Assembly: GCA_020226215.1 (NCBI GenBank)
Contig: CM035233.1
Coordinates: 32,386,027-32,450,026, forward strand
DNA length: 64,000 nucleotides
From: Sindora glabra
Lineage: Eukaryota > Streptophyta > Magnoliopsida > Fabales > Fabaceae
Direction: 5' to 3'
The translations under genes were made by a program, and so were the position numbers. Within the stretch, counting starts at the first letter, position 1; every line of letters starts with the position of its first letter. Positions 35,651-49,299 of this stretch are shown here, one piece after another. The notes below the pieces were generated by a model, which saw only the letters and a list, made by a program, of their open reading frames with translations, searched no databases and was not told the origin of the DNA.

Positions 35651-37304
35651 TATCGGTGTGTGTCTTAGAACCAATCATATAGATGATTGAAATTATACAC
35701 AATGTATTATATTTTATTTTAGGTAATTTAATTATTATATTTTATTTTTATAATTTTATTATTATTATGCGTAATTTATAACTTAATATAATAATTATCC
35801 TTGAAATAGTTTCGCTATTCCTAAAATGCCCCTAGTTAAGTATTATTACAAAAAGGATAGTAATAATACATCGAGACTAGCATATATAATGATTAATGAT
35901 TACGAATCATGGATATGTGATATCAAGTCAATACATGAGTACATTGCTAGTGAACAATGTATTAGACTAACCCACTATGAGAATATTATATGGATAGACG
36001 TGTTATAAGTTATTCTCATATGATCACAAATACACATAAACCTTTAACCTGAAGTCACTACAATTCCCTACATGAAGAATTACTCACTTTAATATTGTCC
36101 TATATCATCTTTAATCAAGATGACAAGTAGGGCATTGATTGGGTGTGTCATAAATCGTGCAGATGGAAATGAGTAATGTAGATGGAATTTTGTTACTCTT
36201 GTATAAAAGAGAAATATCCTTAGGCCCTTGATTGAGTGAGACTTAGAAATGCATGGTCATGCTCAATTGAATTAATATGTGATATTAATTATTTATTTTA
36301 AGTCTACTCAGTATCAAGAAATATAAATTGAACATTGACAAGGATGACATATTCCATGCCTCCAGTTCAATTTGGATATTATTACAAAAGAGTTATGATG
36401 CAAAACGTTGATTATGTATTAGGTGGCTGTCGAATCACAGACATTCTTACTACTTGAGTGGCAGTGATGTATTGCTAGATACCGCTTACTGTCTATGGCT
36501 CAATAATGAGTCATTATCAACATAGTAAGAACCTACAGGGTTACACAAAGGGAGTAGGAATAAGATAATAATTAATTAGACTTTAATTATATTAATATCC
36601 AATTAATTGGACTTATTTTTATGCATATATATATTATTAAGAATAATAAATTCACGTAATATTATATATACATTATGTGATATTATTTAATATTAAAGTA
36701 ATATCAAATAATTACATTATCAGATATTAGATAAATATATTATGAGATAATATTATTTTGATATTTGATAACTATATGCAATTATCTAATATTAAGATAT
36801 TTATATTATGAAATAATATTATCTAATGTTAGTAATTAATAGATAAGTCATATCTCTCCTCATTATCTCTAGGATAAGGATAAAATAAGTTGTTAAGTGT
36901 GATTAGGATTTTAGAAGCATTATCCTAGTAGGACTAGGATTGTGGCTTGCCTAAATTCTATAAAAAGGGGCTTGAGGGCAGTATATTAGAGATACGCTCA
37001 TAAACTTCCTAAAACCCAAAATTATTCAGAAAACATCAAATTCCTAATTCCTAGAGAGAGAAATGCATCCTAGCAGATTTGTGGAGGGCGAGAGGTCGTT
37101 GTTCACTCTGTGTGGATACCGTAAAGATGTTGTACCTTCCAGCTGGTGTTTGATTCATCTGTTCTCATGTTTTGATCAGTAGAAACATGAGTGCCCAATA
37201 GGTAAAACCCTAATAATTGATTTATGCTTCTTGCATGGATCCTAGGTGGAATTCGAATCAAAATTTTAAAATTTTGCTACATGTAATAATCCGAATTCCT
37301 AACA
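35651..37304 (+). repeat. 3' LTR of copia element A
   Basis: Aligns with the 5' LTR along its length. Its first two bases are TA rather than TG (TATCGGTGTGTG), an end mutation. It is preceded by the purine-rich AAGTGGAAGAT (35640-35650), ends ATTCCTAACA and has the same TATA box (about 36959). Confidence 0.95.
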
Positions 37305-37545
37305 CTAATTTTAATCTTGTTAGTTTTTCTCCTTTTGATGTAAGTTTTGAAGATTCAAAAATGAATCCTTTTAAAGAAAAAAAGAGTGATGTGATTTCTA
37401 GGATTGAACAAGAGCACATGCATATAGTAAAAGGTTCAAGGACAAAATTTAAAGCTAAGAGGATTAAAGAAGGATTTCAAGGGTTAATAGGAAGAGCTTT
37501 GATGCAAGAAGAAGTAAGATTGAAGGAGTATAATAAAGCTTGAAC
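37305..37545 (+). pseudogene. Gypsy pol C-terminus, distal part
   Basis: Continues the gypsy integrase after the copia insertion: NFNLVSFSPFDVSFEDSKMN, then PFKEKKSDVIS, then HIVKGSRTKFKAKRIKEGF, ending about 37543. The 3' LTR begins at 37387, inside this coding segment, so about 52 residues are LTR-encoded. An uninterrupted frame from 37217 runs from the copia LTR into this segment, but it is a junction artefact and not a gene. Confidence 0.8.
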
Positions 37546-38178
37546 TTTATGCATTTCAATTATGACTATTTCATCTTTAATAGCCAAATAACATAGTCAA
37601 TTATCAAGATCAAAGTTTATCTCTACCTACTTATAGTTAACTACCAATTCGATTATTAGGCTTAGAGCCTATCTCTGCCTAGTTATAGTCAAATATGATA
37701 TTTAATTGCATATTATGTTTCATGTCTTAAACTTTAAATCATTTTTAGACCTTGTGTTTGTTTATATATTTTGGCCCACTATTTGTACCTTTATTTTTGA
37801 ACAAATGTTCATGGTTTAATTAGCTTTCTAGAATAGGCTTAATTAATCCAATTAAAACCCAATTAGTTTAATTAACTTTTGATTTTTGAACCAATTTAAG
37901 GAAGGTTGTTCCTCATGATTATAACTTTTGGCATTTTGAAATAAAAAAAACTCTATATGAGCTTTCTTTTCATGATTCTAACAAGAACTTTAGACTTATC
38001 AAGGAAGATTCAACTTTTATGGTATTAATTCTCACTTATTAAATAATTAACATCCTTTGTGGCATGATTTTTCTCTCACTTATCACTTCATTTCTTCCTT
38101 ATTCTGAAAAGTGACATGATTATCTTTTTTTTGTTTCAGTTTTTGAATTTTAGGAGGATCCAATGGTGAAGATTCATA
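37387..38178 (+). repeat. 3' LTR of the gypsy element
   Basis: Begins TGATGTGATTTCTAGG directly after the purine tract TAAAGAAAAAAAGAG and ends near GATTCATA (CA changed to TA). It aligns with 20477-21315 with many substitutions and small indels, so the gypsy insertion is much older than copia element A inside it. Confidence 0.75.
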
Positions 38179-39264
<1,086 letters not shown>

Positions 39265-41924
39265 TCCTAAGCTTATCCAATTAGTAAGTAACACTACTAT
39301 AAAAATGAGATACTATGTTAGTTAATGTTCATTAATTTATATTATCACTGATATTTATTTTAACATGGTAATATTTTTAAAATTATATGAAAACTTAAAA
39401 TAACAAAAAAGGATGTAATCGATGCTTATTTTACTATAGTGATATTTTTGAAATTAATGAAAATTTTACTACATTAGATTTATAAACAACTAACATAAAG
39501 AATTTTTGCGAAAAATTAAGACAATGAGTTTTTTCAACTATCATTCAAAAAGGAATTTAAAAATGTTTACACATTAGTTTTTTAAGTAACTGAAGTTAAA
39601 AGTTATGGTTATTGGCTTTAATTTTTGAAAGGGTAAAGCATATGGCATTAGTTTTCTTTATTAATTGACATCCATTATTTTTCATCACTTAATTTAAAAT
39701 TTCACTCTTACTCTTATTTTTATGTTTGTGTTTAAGTTAAGTCTTTGAAATAGTTTGAATCTTGTGAAAGCACCCTATCTAAGATTCTAATGTTTCCTGC
39801 TTAATGAATATTTGTGCAGAAGCTATTAGAGTTCTAGATAGGATGCTTTTATGGAGCATGATGATTGACATCTCTAGAATCTAGAGTAGCACTTTAGCAT
39901 TAGAAACCTTTAACACATGAAAATGTGCAACAAGGATTTTGCTTTATGTTATAATCTTAAATACATGGTGATTATGCCATAATAGTGCATTGATGACCTA
40001 GTGTAAGATTTGTTTTATGGAATACAATTGGATGTAATGATTTGCAAAGAAATACAATTACTTAATTTACTAATTTTATGTCAAAATAAGAAGTCGATTA
40101 TTTACAAAACTATCATCTAAAAGGCGCTTTAAAGGTCATTGAGGAAAGATGAAAAAAATTTACATGTCAAGTTTATTATTAGCCAACAACTAAAGACATT
40201 TTAAAAGTCTTATTGGAAATGCAATTATTAAATATTTGATAATTAAGCATATCTAAGACATCAATTCTAAGTTAATAATCAACATTTATAGTTTTGTTTA
40301 TTACATATATATTTCACGTCCACTTGCAATTTGAAAACATTTTGGTGGTGGCTTAGCCTTCATTATCTAATTCTAGAATATTTAAGAATAAGGAAAGCAA
40401 CTCCCTTACCATTTTATCTGATATAAGTTATATGAGAATCTAATTTGCTCTATTTTCACACATTAGCCAATATGTAAATATGTTAGATGAGATGGTAAGA
40501 GTTATTTTCCAGATCTTCAAATACTTTAGCATTTTTAATAGAGGCAAATGTATTGCCTATATCTATGATTTAATAATATTTAAATGTAATCGATATCAAG
40601 GAATGATTTTTGAATGATGGTTACAAGAATTAGCAATGAGAGTGGAAGACAAAAATCTTTCTTTTTTTATGTAATATTATTATAAATTTACATTTATTGA
40701 TATAACGATCTATGGAATGGATAAAATTACAAAACAATTTTTCTTATATTGATGTCTTCTTTCTTAAATTTTTGTATATTCATGATGAATGTGTTGATAT
40801 TTATATCCTTGTAAGAAAAATAGGTAAAAAATATAACTTCACAAATTTTTTATATTTAATAAAATTATAAAAATTTAAATATAGAAATAGTTTTTATTAA
40901 TTTTAAAAATAATTTTTTCTTTAAACTTGCAAAAATTAATGTCTTAAAATATAGTAAATCTCTTATCTCATTTATGCAAATTTTCAACTTTCTCATACTT
41001 AATTCATCTTTTGGACTATTTATAAAATAGTTAATTTATTTTTCTACTAGTCATTATAATTTTTTAAAATTTAAATGGTATTTAAGTTACATTAAAATAT
41101 ATTGGTAGAGCCACCTATAGAAAGACATCAATTTTATACAAATAATTGACACCTAAAATTATATAGCAATGGTTGCTTGAATATAATTGACATTATATTA
41201 TATTTATTAAAATGATACTACTTTAATATAGATGATGATTACTATAACTAAACTAACATTTAATAACTACCATTGTTTAATTGGTATCACTTTCCATGTT
41301 GTATGTTATTAGAAATTAATAGGAAAAGTACAAAAAAAAATACAAAAATACTTATGGGAATACAAAATACAAGACTAAATCGCTTTAACACCATTTGTAG
41401 AATTAAGATTCCTTCAACACAAAACTCTTTATTATGGATTTTAGTAGAATCACAAAGTGCAAGTTGTTCTTTTACTCTTTTTTACAAACAAGGTATCCCT
41501 TCCAAATATTCTTATATTGTTATTCACCATTTGTCTTGATATTTTTGGTTTAGATGTGTGATTTATTTTTCTTAGGTCTATCTTAATACATTTAGCTTAG
41601 TATGATTAGGGTTGAGGCTATAACACCATATTAAAATGTTTCTAATTCTTTATTAGCTAATGAACATGCATTATAATCTTAAGTAAAAAATATATTACAT
41701 ATTGAAGATTCCTTTTATAAATGTATGGAAATGTTTTAGTTTTAGGTATGTACTTAAAAATATTCTATTCTAGATGATTTAGGTTGCATTATTAATATAT
41801 ATAAATGTATGAATATATATGTATTTTAGGCACATATATGAGAATATGTACAAATTGATGTGATATAAGGTTTAGCTAATATTTTTCTATGTATGATTCT
41901 CACTAAATTGGCTAGTCATGGAAT

Positions 41925-44900
41925 GAAGATGGATGCTTACTAATTGGCATACTAGCAAATAGAAGATGGGATTAACAAAATTCATTAAATTTATAGTTAC
42001 TTAAGGGACAGAATTTAGGGATGGCTTTTTATGGTGCCTTTGTGTTAACTATTGTTATATGAGGAAGGGGATAGTAAAGTAAGTACAAGATTATCAATTT
42101 GTTTATGGCATTGACGTTGGGTATATGTAATGGAAATGACATAGTGAAAGTAAACTTTATAACACATCTATTAATTATGAAGATGAGAGTTTCAATGACC
42201 ATTTAAAGGATATGCTACATGATGTTGAACATAATATTATTCAACAGCCACAAGTCCTTGATAGCTTGTTAAATGATGTAAATAAGCTAGTATATCTGAG
42301 TTATACTAAATTCACATATTTATCAATCATGTTAATATTGTTTAACTTGAAAGCAGTAAATCGGTGGAGTAACATGAGCTTTACAAAATTGCTACAATTG
42401 TTGAAAGACATGCTTCCTAAAGGTAATGTACTATTGACTAATGTTTATAAGGTGAAGAGTATAAAGATTGCATCAGTGTCCAAAATGCAGGGTATCCAAT
42501 TACAAATTAAAAAAGCATGATGGCAATATAAAAAAATAGGTTCTAACAAAGGCATTGTAATATTTTCCTATAATACCAAGGTTTAAACTCTATTTACTAA
42601 TGTAGAAGTTCTAGGAACTTAGTATATGGTATGTAAAATGGGTGGTTACTAATAACAAGTTTCACCATCCAATTGATTATTCTTAATAGAAAATAATTGA
42701 TTTATTATTCTACAAATTTGGAAGAAAAGTAAGAGACCTCAAACTTACACTATGTACTAGTGGAATGAACCCTCATAGTAACATAAGTACTAAACATAAT
42801 GCATGGTTTGTGATATTGGTGATTTATAAACTTCTTTATTCGTTATGCATAAAGCAAAAGTATATAACGTTAACATTGTTAATATCAATGCCTATGCAAC
42901 TAGGAAGCAACATTAATATCTTTTTGATACCGCTTAATGAAAATTTACAATTTATGTGAGATGAAAGTGTGTCAATGTTCGACACATACAAGTAAAAGTT
43001 CTTCATGTTGTATTCAATACTCTTTGACATAATTAATGACTTCTTAACTTATGATAGCTTTTTAAGGTATAATGTTAAAAGGTGTAAAGCATGCCTTATT
43101 TGTAAATATAGAACAAATCTTATCAACTTACACATTGGAAGAAAATAGTATATCTTAACCATAAGAGATTTTTGCATATGGTTTACTAGAGGAAACATTG
43201 ACTTTGAAGCCTTTATTTAGCTGAAAGGTTTATAAGAAGGTAGAAAATATTAATATTATCTTTGGTAAGCCTAATGCTTTATTAGTAAGTAATGACATTC
43301 TATAGAAGAAAAGGTCCATATTCTTTGATCTGCCATATTATAAAGGCTTGGATGTTAGGTACAACATTGATATTATTCATGTGGAGAAAAATATATGTGA
43401 TAAAGAACACTTTTGAGCATGTTAGGTAATATAAAGGATGAAATCAAGGTTTAAGGAAACTTATAAAAAATGGCCATCTAGGAAGAATTAACATTAGAAA
43501 AAAGAGATCAACATACTTATTTGCCTCTAGTTTCTTATGCCTTGTCCATGAAGGATAAAATAAGTTTCTGCAGGTTTCTAAATAGGGTTAAAGTGCCCCA
43601 AGGTTATTTTTTCAATATTAGAAGCCTTGTTTCAATGAAAAATTTGAAATTAGTCAATTAGAAGTCTTGTAATTGTCATGCTTTAATGCAACAACTTCTA
43701 TTAATTGCTATTTAAGGAATATTGTGTAAACATGTGAGACAAATTACTAAAAGATTTTATTTTTTCTTCAATACAGTATATGCTAAGATCTTTGATCCAA
43801 AGGATTTGGATGATTTGTAAAGGGATGTTATCCTCAAATTATGCTAACTATAGATATATTTTTTACTCTTTTTTTTAAACATCATCTTATATTTAATGAA
43901 TGAGGTAAGATTATGTGGTTTAGTTTACTTAAGGTGGATATATCCGATGGAGTGCTATATAAAGATCATAAAAATGTATATACACAACTGGGATAAGCCT
44001 AAAGAATGTATTATTGAAAGGTACATTGCAAAGGAGATTGTCAAGTTCAAGTTTTGCATCCTTTACTAGTAAAAAATGAACATTATCAGGCTTCCTAAAC
44101 CTTTCCGTAAGGGAAGAATTTTAAGGAAAGGCACATTAGGAAACTGAGTGAAGAGTAACTGAGTGAAAAGTATAAATCATGAAATATAGAAACAAGCATG
44201 CCCTTACATCTCATAAAATTGTGAAAAGGTTGAGCTTTACATAAATGAGCATATTATTTTCATAAAAATGCTCTATTATAGTAATAATGAGAAGTGGATG
44301 CAAGCTAAACATAATCACTTATTCATCAAGAAATTTGACAATTAGATAAGTAACATGATAGAAAAAACATTAGATGCTATTTTTGAGACTAAAAGATAGT
44401 TAGTAAATAGGCCTTGCATGGATGTTATATCTTATTAAAAATATGATATCAATAGATATTAGTTTTACATTAAGAGATAAGATCAAATGAGCACCATGCA
44501 AAATAGTGTTGGATTTCACATACATCATGTAATGCAATGGAAAACAGAGTTTTTAAAATCATGTAATGTGAAATGTTTTTATGGATCAATGCACAGACAC
44601 ATAAATTAAGAATTAAAAATTATCTCTTAAAGTGCATATTTGAATCACGAGCACAATTAGGTGATGGTACCTCTACAATATACAAATGGAGCGAATGGTG
44701 ACTTCTTAACCTCTAGGAATCTGCTAAGATTCATTTCTCACATAAAGAGGGAACGGTTTATTATGGTTTTGTATAGTAGTTTGTGTGGTTTTACTGGTGG
44801 TGAGTTTACTTGTTTTCATGCATGAATAATGATGCCTTCATGCCTCTTGTATAAAGCTAAAGGCATGCATCTTTCCTAGTCCTACTAGGAAAATTACAAC

Positions 44901-46490
44901 TAAATTTTACTTAACCACTAATACTTTATCTCTAATATGGTGAGAGTGAGGAGAGATAAGATTTATCCATTAGTTATTTAATATTTAATATTAAAGTAAT
45001 ATTAAATAACTAAATATTATTAGATAATAATATTATCTTATAATATAATTATTTAATATCAAATTAAAAAATAATATGATATTACTTTAATATTAGATAA
45101 TATCATATAATATAATATAAAATATATATTACGTGAATAATAATATATATACATTATTACTTTGATAATATATATATAAAATAGCAAGACTAATTAATAA
45201 ATTTTTAGTCTAACTAAAAACTAATTAATTAGTATCTCATTCTTACTCTTTTTTATGACCCTATAGATTCCTACTACATTAGCAATAACCTATCATTGGA
45301 CCATAGACAGTGAGTAATATCTAATAATATATCACTGCCATCCAAGTAGTAAGAATGTCTATGATTCGACATCCATCTAATGTGTGATCAATGTTTTGTA
45401 TCACAGTTACTTTTATAATGATGCCCACATTGAACTGAAGGCATGGAGTGTGTCATCCTTATCAATGTTCAATTTATATTTCTTGATACTAAGTAGATTA
45501 AAACAAATGATCAATATTACATATTGATCTAGTTGAGCATGGCTATGTATTTCTAAGTCTCACTTAATCAAGGGGCTCAAGGATATTTCTCCTTTATACA
45601 GAAGTAACAAAATCCTATCTAAACCACTCACTTCCCTGTGCATAATTCATGGCACACCTAATTAACATCCTACATGTTATCCTGATTAAAAGTGACATAA
45701 GACAGCATTAAGATGTGAGACCTCTTATGGAGGAAACTATAATGACTTCAGGTCAAAGGATTACGTACATTATGGTCACATGAAAATAATTAATTACACA
45801 TATCTATCCATGCAGTATTCTCACAGCAGGTCATTCTACTATATTTATTCACTAATAATGTACCCATGTATTGACTTAATATTATATATTCATAATTCAT
45901 AATCATCAGTCATCATACATGATAATCTTAATGTATTATTGTTAACCCTTTTTGCAATAATATTTGACTATGGACATTTTAAGAATAGCAAAACTATTCC
46001 AAGGATAATTATTATATTTACGTTATAAATTGTACAAAAATAAAATAAAATATAATAATTGTATTGCTAAAAAATAAAATATAATACATTATGCATTATT
46101 ATAATCATCTTATGATTAGCTCTTAGGAGACACACTAACAAATAGTAAGGTTACTTTAGTAGTTTAAATAATGCATTCTCTAATGCTAAAGATCAAAACC
46201 TTGTCTACAAGATAATGTCATATTATAGAGTCATCGAAGACATATGAGAGCTCGATTACATCCAATTCAAGAAGCCTATCTTTCAATGTAATGGGGCGAA
46301 GAATAATAGTGGCATTCGAGTGGATGAGCAAGGATTGATGTTGGTGTGTCTTAATAAAGAGGGCCACAAAAGGGAACTAATCATAATGATATCCTAAATA
46401 AAACAAATTTATTATGTGTTGGATCCAATTGATAACAAGTGGTCTATAATTCTTCAAAGCAAGAGACATCTTGTTGGTAGTAGGAATGAA
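41925..46490 (+). pseudogene. CACTA TNP2-like transposase pseudogene
   Basis: CACTA transposases cut and paste elements with CACTA ends. Frame-adjusted translation gives: an N-terminal transposase-associated domain (about 41930-42150); the stretch from HDVEHNIIQQPQVLDSLLND to FTKLLQLLKDMLPKGNVL (about 42210-42430); the TNP2 catalytic-type region (42765-43400: WFVILVIYKL, LGSNINIFLIPLNENL, then FFDLPYYKGLDVRYNIDIIHVEKNICD). A DUF4218-like part (about 43480-44050: PLVSYALSMKDKISFC, SCNCHALMQQLLL) follows. After the LTR insertion, a DUF4216-like tail (46141-46450: MSYYRVIEDI, NKEGHKREL, YYVLDPIDNKWS) completes it. Stops and frameshifts are numerous, so no functional protein is expected. The frame is interrupted by the solo LTR between 44506 and 46141. 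Confidence 0.83.
44507..46140 (-). repeat. Antisense solo LTR related to copia A, inside the CACTA transposase
   Basis: Bounded by TGTTGG... (44507) and ...CTAACA (46140), with a perfect 5-bp target duplication aatag (44502-44506 and 46141-46145). Its reverse complement (TGTTAGTGTGTCTCC...) matches the LTRs of copia element A, including the 'cacagacattcttactact' block, with clear divergence. No internal region remains. Removing it rejoins the transposase reading (AAAATAG to TAAGGTTACTTTAG). Confidence 0.92.
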
Positions 46491-46561
46491 AAAAAAAAAA
46501 TATAGCTACTAATATGGAACTCTCTTTGGGATTACTTCTAGTTAATCATAAAGGCCATTCA

Positions 46562-47231
46562 GAAGAGTTTTATATGCATTAAGGTTATACAAAAAGGATA
46601 TGGATTAATAATCCTTCTAAATAAATTTTTTATGTCATAAGTTCAAGGTACTAATGTCCTCATTTTTAAAGTTATGCTTATATAAATAATTACTTGATTA
46701 TTAATTTATATAATAAAAAAATATTTAGTTAATGTAGGTCCCATTTAAGAGAAATTAACTATACTCAAACAAAATAATATTCATGATGAATTAGAAGGTA
46801 ATTTTTTTCCTTCACCATAATAAACCTTTTCTTTATAATTATTGCAATACTCAAATTTTCATTTGTTTACTTTGTTCCCTTGCAGTTTGGAGGAGTTTTA
46901 TATGCGTCAAGATTATGGAGAAAGGATATGGATTGATAATTTTTTCAAATAAATTTCTTATACTACAAGTTCAAGATATTAATGTCCTAATTTTTTAAAT
47001 TATGCTTATATATATAATTACTTGATTGTTAGTTTGTATGATAAAAAAATATTTGGTTAATGCAAGTCCATTGGAGAGATGTATATCAATAATGAATCAA
47101 AACATACTTAAACAAAATAATATTTATAACAAAGTAGAAGGTAATTTTTCTTTCATCATGATAAACATTTTCTTTATAATTATTGCAACACTCAAATTTT
47201 TATTTGCTTATTTTATTTCCTTTCAATTTGA
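46562..47231 (+). repeat. Tandem duplication of about 335 bp in the CACTA 3' region
   Basis: Unit 1 (about 46562-46889) and unit 2 (about 46890-47231) align along their full length with roughly one difference in six or seven bases by eye. Both start with GGAGTTTTATATGC-like sequence and contain CTTGATTATTAATTTA/CTTGATTGTTAGTTTG, AAACAAAATAATATT and a pyrimidine tract. In unit 1 the tract ends in a splice-acceptor-like CCCTTGCAG just before unit 2. Confidence 0.85.
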
Positions 47232-47870
47232 AAATATTTTAGAGATATACCATTCAATAGTGCAAATCATTAGGTATTCTTTCATCTTATATCCAAATTG
47301 CATGAAATTAATGTAAGAGAAAATTTGGTTTCTATTTGTTATGAATTGCATTTGTTAAATTTTGGATTGTGTATTGTAATTAATATGAAATATGCATTGC
47401 TTTCTATTCCATTTGGAGTATTTATGTATTATAAAGTTGGAGTATTTTTTTTTTCTAAGGTTCTAGATGCATTTCAGATTAAAAGTAATATCATAGGAAG
47501 TGTTCTAAGATATTGTACAAAATGGATAGAGTGTAGGGAAAGTTTTTTTTTCTCCTAGGTGGAGATAAAGTAATACAATGTCAATTATGTAAATTATCAA
47601 TTTGGTGTATAAAACATTTCAAATTCATTTATAAAATAAGCCAATGTTAAATTTAAATTTTTGACGATAATTGCAAACCTAAAAATTGACTTCTTTACCT
47701 TTGATCGATTATCAAGTTGTGTGATTTAAAAAAAAATAACAATTGTTTATTTGTTATAAGAATCGATGTAATTTTTTATTTTCATGATGGTTTTATAAAC
47801 TAACATCATAAAATATTTATTATGACACTTGATAAAATTACGGTCCAACAACTAATAGTATAATGAGATG

Positions 47871-49290
47871 AGAAATAACTTTTCAATACCCTTTGTATAA
47901 GAAAATTTTGTTAATTATAATTTCAAAAGCAAAATTTAAATTTAAATTAGATTATTTATATACGATTTATAGAAATAAATACTATTTTATTATATAAATT
48001 ATTTACAATAAAATAAAATGTAATGACTTAATGTCTTTTATTCTATAACATAATACTATATGTTATTAGAATTTTAATTGATTGATGGATTAAGACGCAA
48101 TTTTATATGCAATTTTACACATTACATTTCTATAAATCTTTTTAGTACAACTTTGATGGTTGGATAGAGTCGCAATTTGTTTATATAATCATTATACATA
48201 AAATTCGTATAAAATTTCAAAATTTTCTAGAAGGCAAAGTTTTATATACAAAATTATAATTTTTTTATTCTAATAGTGAAAATTATTAAAAAAAACAAAA
48301 TAATCATGAAATTACACAGATGAGACATAAGTATAAAGAAAATTTCTCAATCGAGGTTTTCATTATTTTTCATGAACAATACGTGAAAAGTATATACATT
48401 GATAAAACAAGATTACGCATATAAAGTAACTGGTATGTTAGTGACTTTTTCTTAAAGAAATTTGTGTTAGAAGTTTGTACTTCTATAATTATTCTTCTTA
48501 ACTAATGCGGTGTCTCTTCGCAAATTGTTCTTAGGATATAACAGTGAAAATTAGATAAGTTTGGCTTATACGAAAACATTTTTAGTACAAGCTCAGTATA
48601 GAAAATTTAATATTATTATCATATAAATGTTGATAAGTATAATATTTTTTAATTTAATAATTTTATTTTCTCAAAAATAACTAATTTTCATAAAAAATAA
48701 ATGATTTTATATTAAATCAAATTATTAAGTTAAAAATAATACAATTAATAATACTTATATGAGAGTATTATTGAATTTTTAATATTAATATAACACTAAT
48801 TTTTTCCCACATACACACATATATCATTATCATTATATATCTATGACATTTATTCGAAGATTTAATATATGGTCTATGATAATAATATTGTGGATAATAC
48901 TATAATTACAAATTATATCATATTTAAGATTTTTCATAATTTTACACCATAACAATCATTTTTTACTCTCTCCATTCTGTTTTGTTTGTTGTATTTTGAA
49001 AAAAAAAATATTCTTTTTTATTTTTTATTTTAAAATTTCAATTAAATATTAAATATTTTTATTTTTTTATTAATAAATATTTTATTATTTTATACTCTCA
49101 GGCTATTTTTATTTATTTTATTATATTTTTTTCTATTTTCAACTATCTTAAATTTTATAATAAAAATCAATCTTAAAAAGTCTACTAAAAATTAAATAAA
49201 TTAAACATTTTTTAATATCTATAAAACTGGTTAATTGTGATAAATAATAAAACTGAAAAAAAGTAATGTTTACTCATAATTTTATTAATT
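47871..49290. other. AT-rich intergenic DNA
   Basis: Low-complexity sequence with no recognised coding, RNA or transposon signal. Confidence 0.5.
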
Positions 49291-49299
49291 ATAATAAAA

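Larger units (their letters stand above)
26783..37304 (+). mobile_element. Ty1/copia retrotransposon (element A) inserted in the gypsy integrase
   Basis: A full-length element of 10,522 bp with two similar LTRs (1657 and 1654 bp), a primer-binding site, gag-pol and a polypurine-like tract. It is flanked by a perfect 5-bp target duplication, ctaat (26778-26782 and 37305-37309). Removing it and one ctaat rejoins the gypsy integrase C-terminus. It contains a nested solo LTR at 30776-32181 and is inactive through stops and frameshifts. LTR similarity indicates insertion more recent than the gypsy and element C, whose LTRs differ far more. Confidence 0.95.
20477..38178 (+). mobile_element. CRM-like Ty3/gypsy retrotransposon, split by a copia insertion
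   Basis: Two diverged direct LTRs (20477-21315 and 37387-38178) flank gag-pol remnants interrupted at 26782/37305 by a complete copia insertion. A primer-binding-site-like TGGTATTCAGAG (21321-21332) follows the 5' LTR. A purine tract (TAAAGAAAAAAAGAG, 37372-37386) precedes the 3' LTR. The internal order is gag, zinc knuckle, protease, reverse transcriptase, RNase H, integrase, and pol runs on into the 3' LTR. CRM-type chromoviruses are known for such an overlap, and the motif content agrees with that group. All frames are broken. The five bases at the outer borders (gtaga, atagt) do not match, so the target duplication is lost or an end is misplaced. Confidence 0.82.
39292..47870 (+). mobile_element. 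CACTA (En/Spm) DNA transposon 1, degenerate
   Basis: The left end CACTACTATAAAAATGAG (39292-39309) has the CACTA signature. The next roughly 350 bases hold typical short subterminal repeats (TATAGTGATATTTTTGAAATTA, TCATTCAAAAAGG). A TNP2-like transposase pseudogene follows at about 41925-46490. The right end is uncertain: subterminal-type repeats reach about 47830, but no clean ...TAGTG terminus is seen. The element is interrupted by an antisense solo LTR (44507-46140) and contains a tandem duplication (46562-47231). The 5' non-coding part (39292-41925) is shared with copies at 50.7 kb and 62.5 kb. Confidence 0.75.

Noticed and set aside
35826..36008. Open frame of 60 residues
   Set aside because: Lies entirely inside the copia A 3' LTR, which is non-coding.
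37217..37543. Open frame of 108 residues
   Set aside because: It is a chimera: its first part is copia LTR sequence, and only the part after 37305 is gypsy pol.
47026..47558. Two overlapping open frames of 96 and 86 residues
   Set aside because: They lie in the tandem duplication and 3' part of the CACTA element and show no protein motif.
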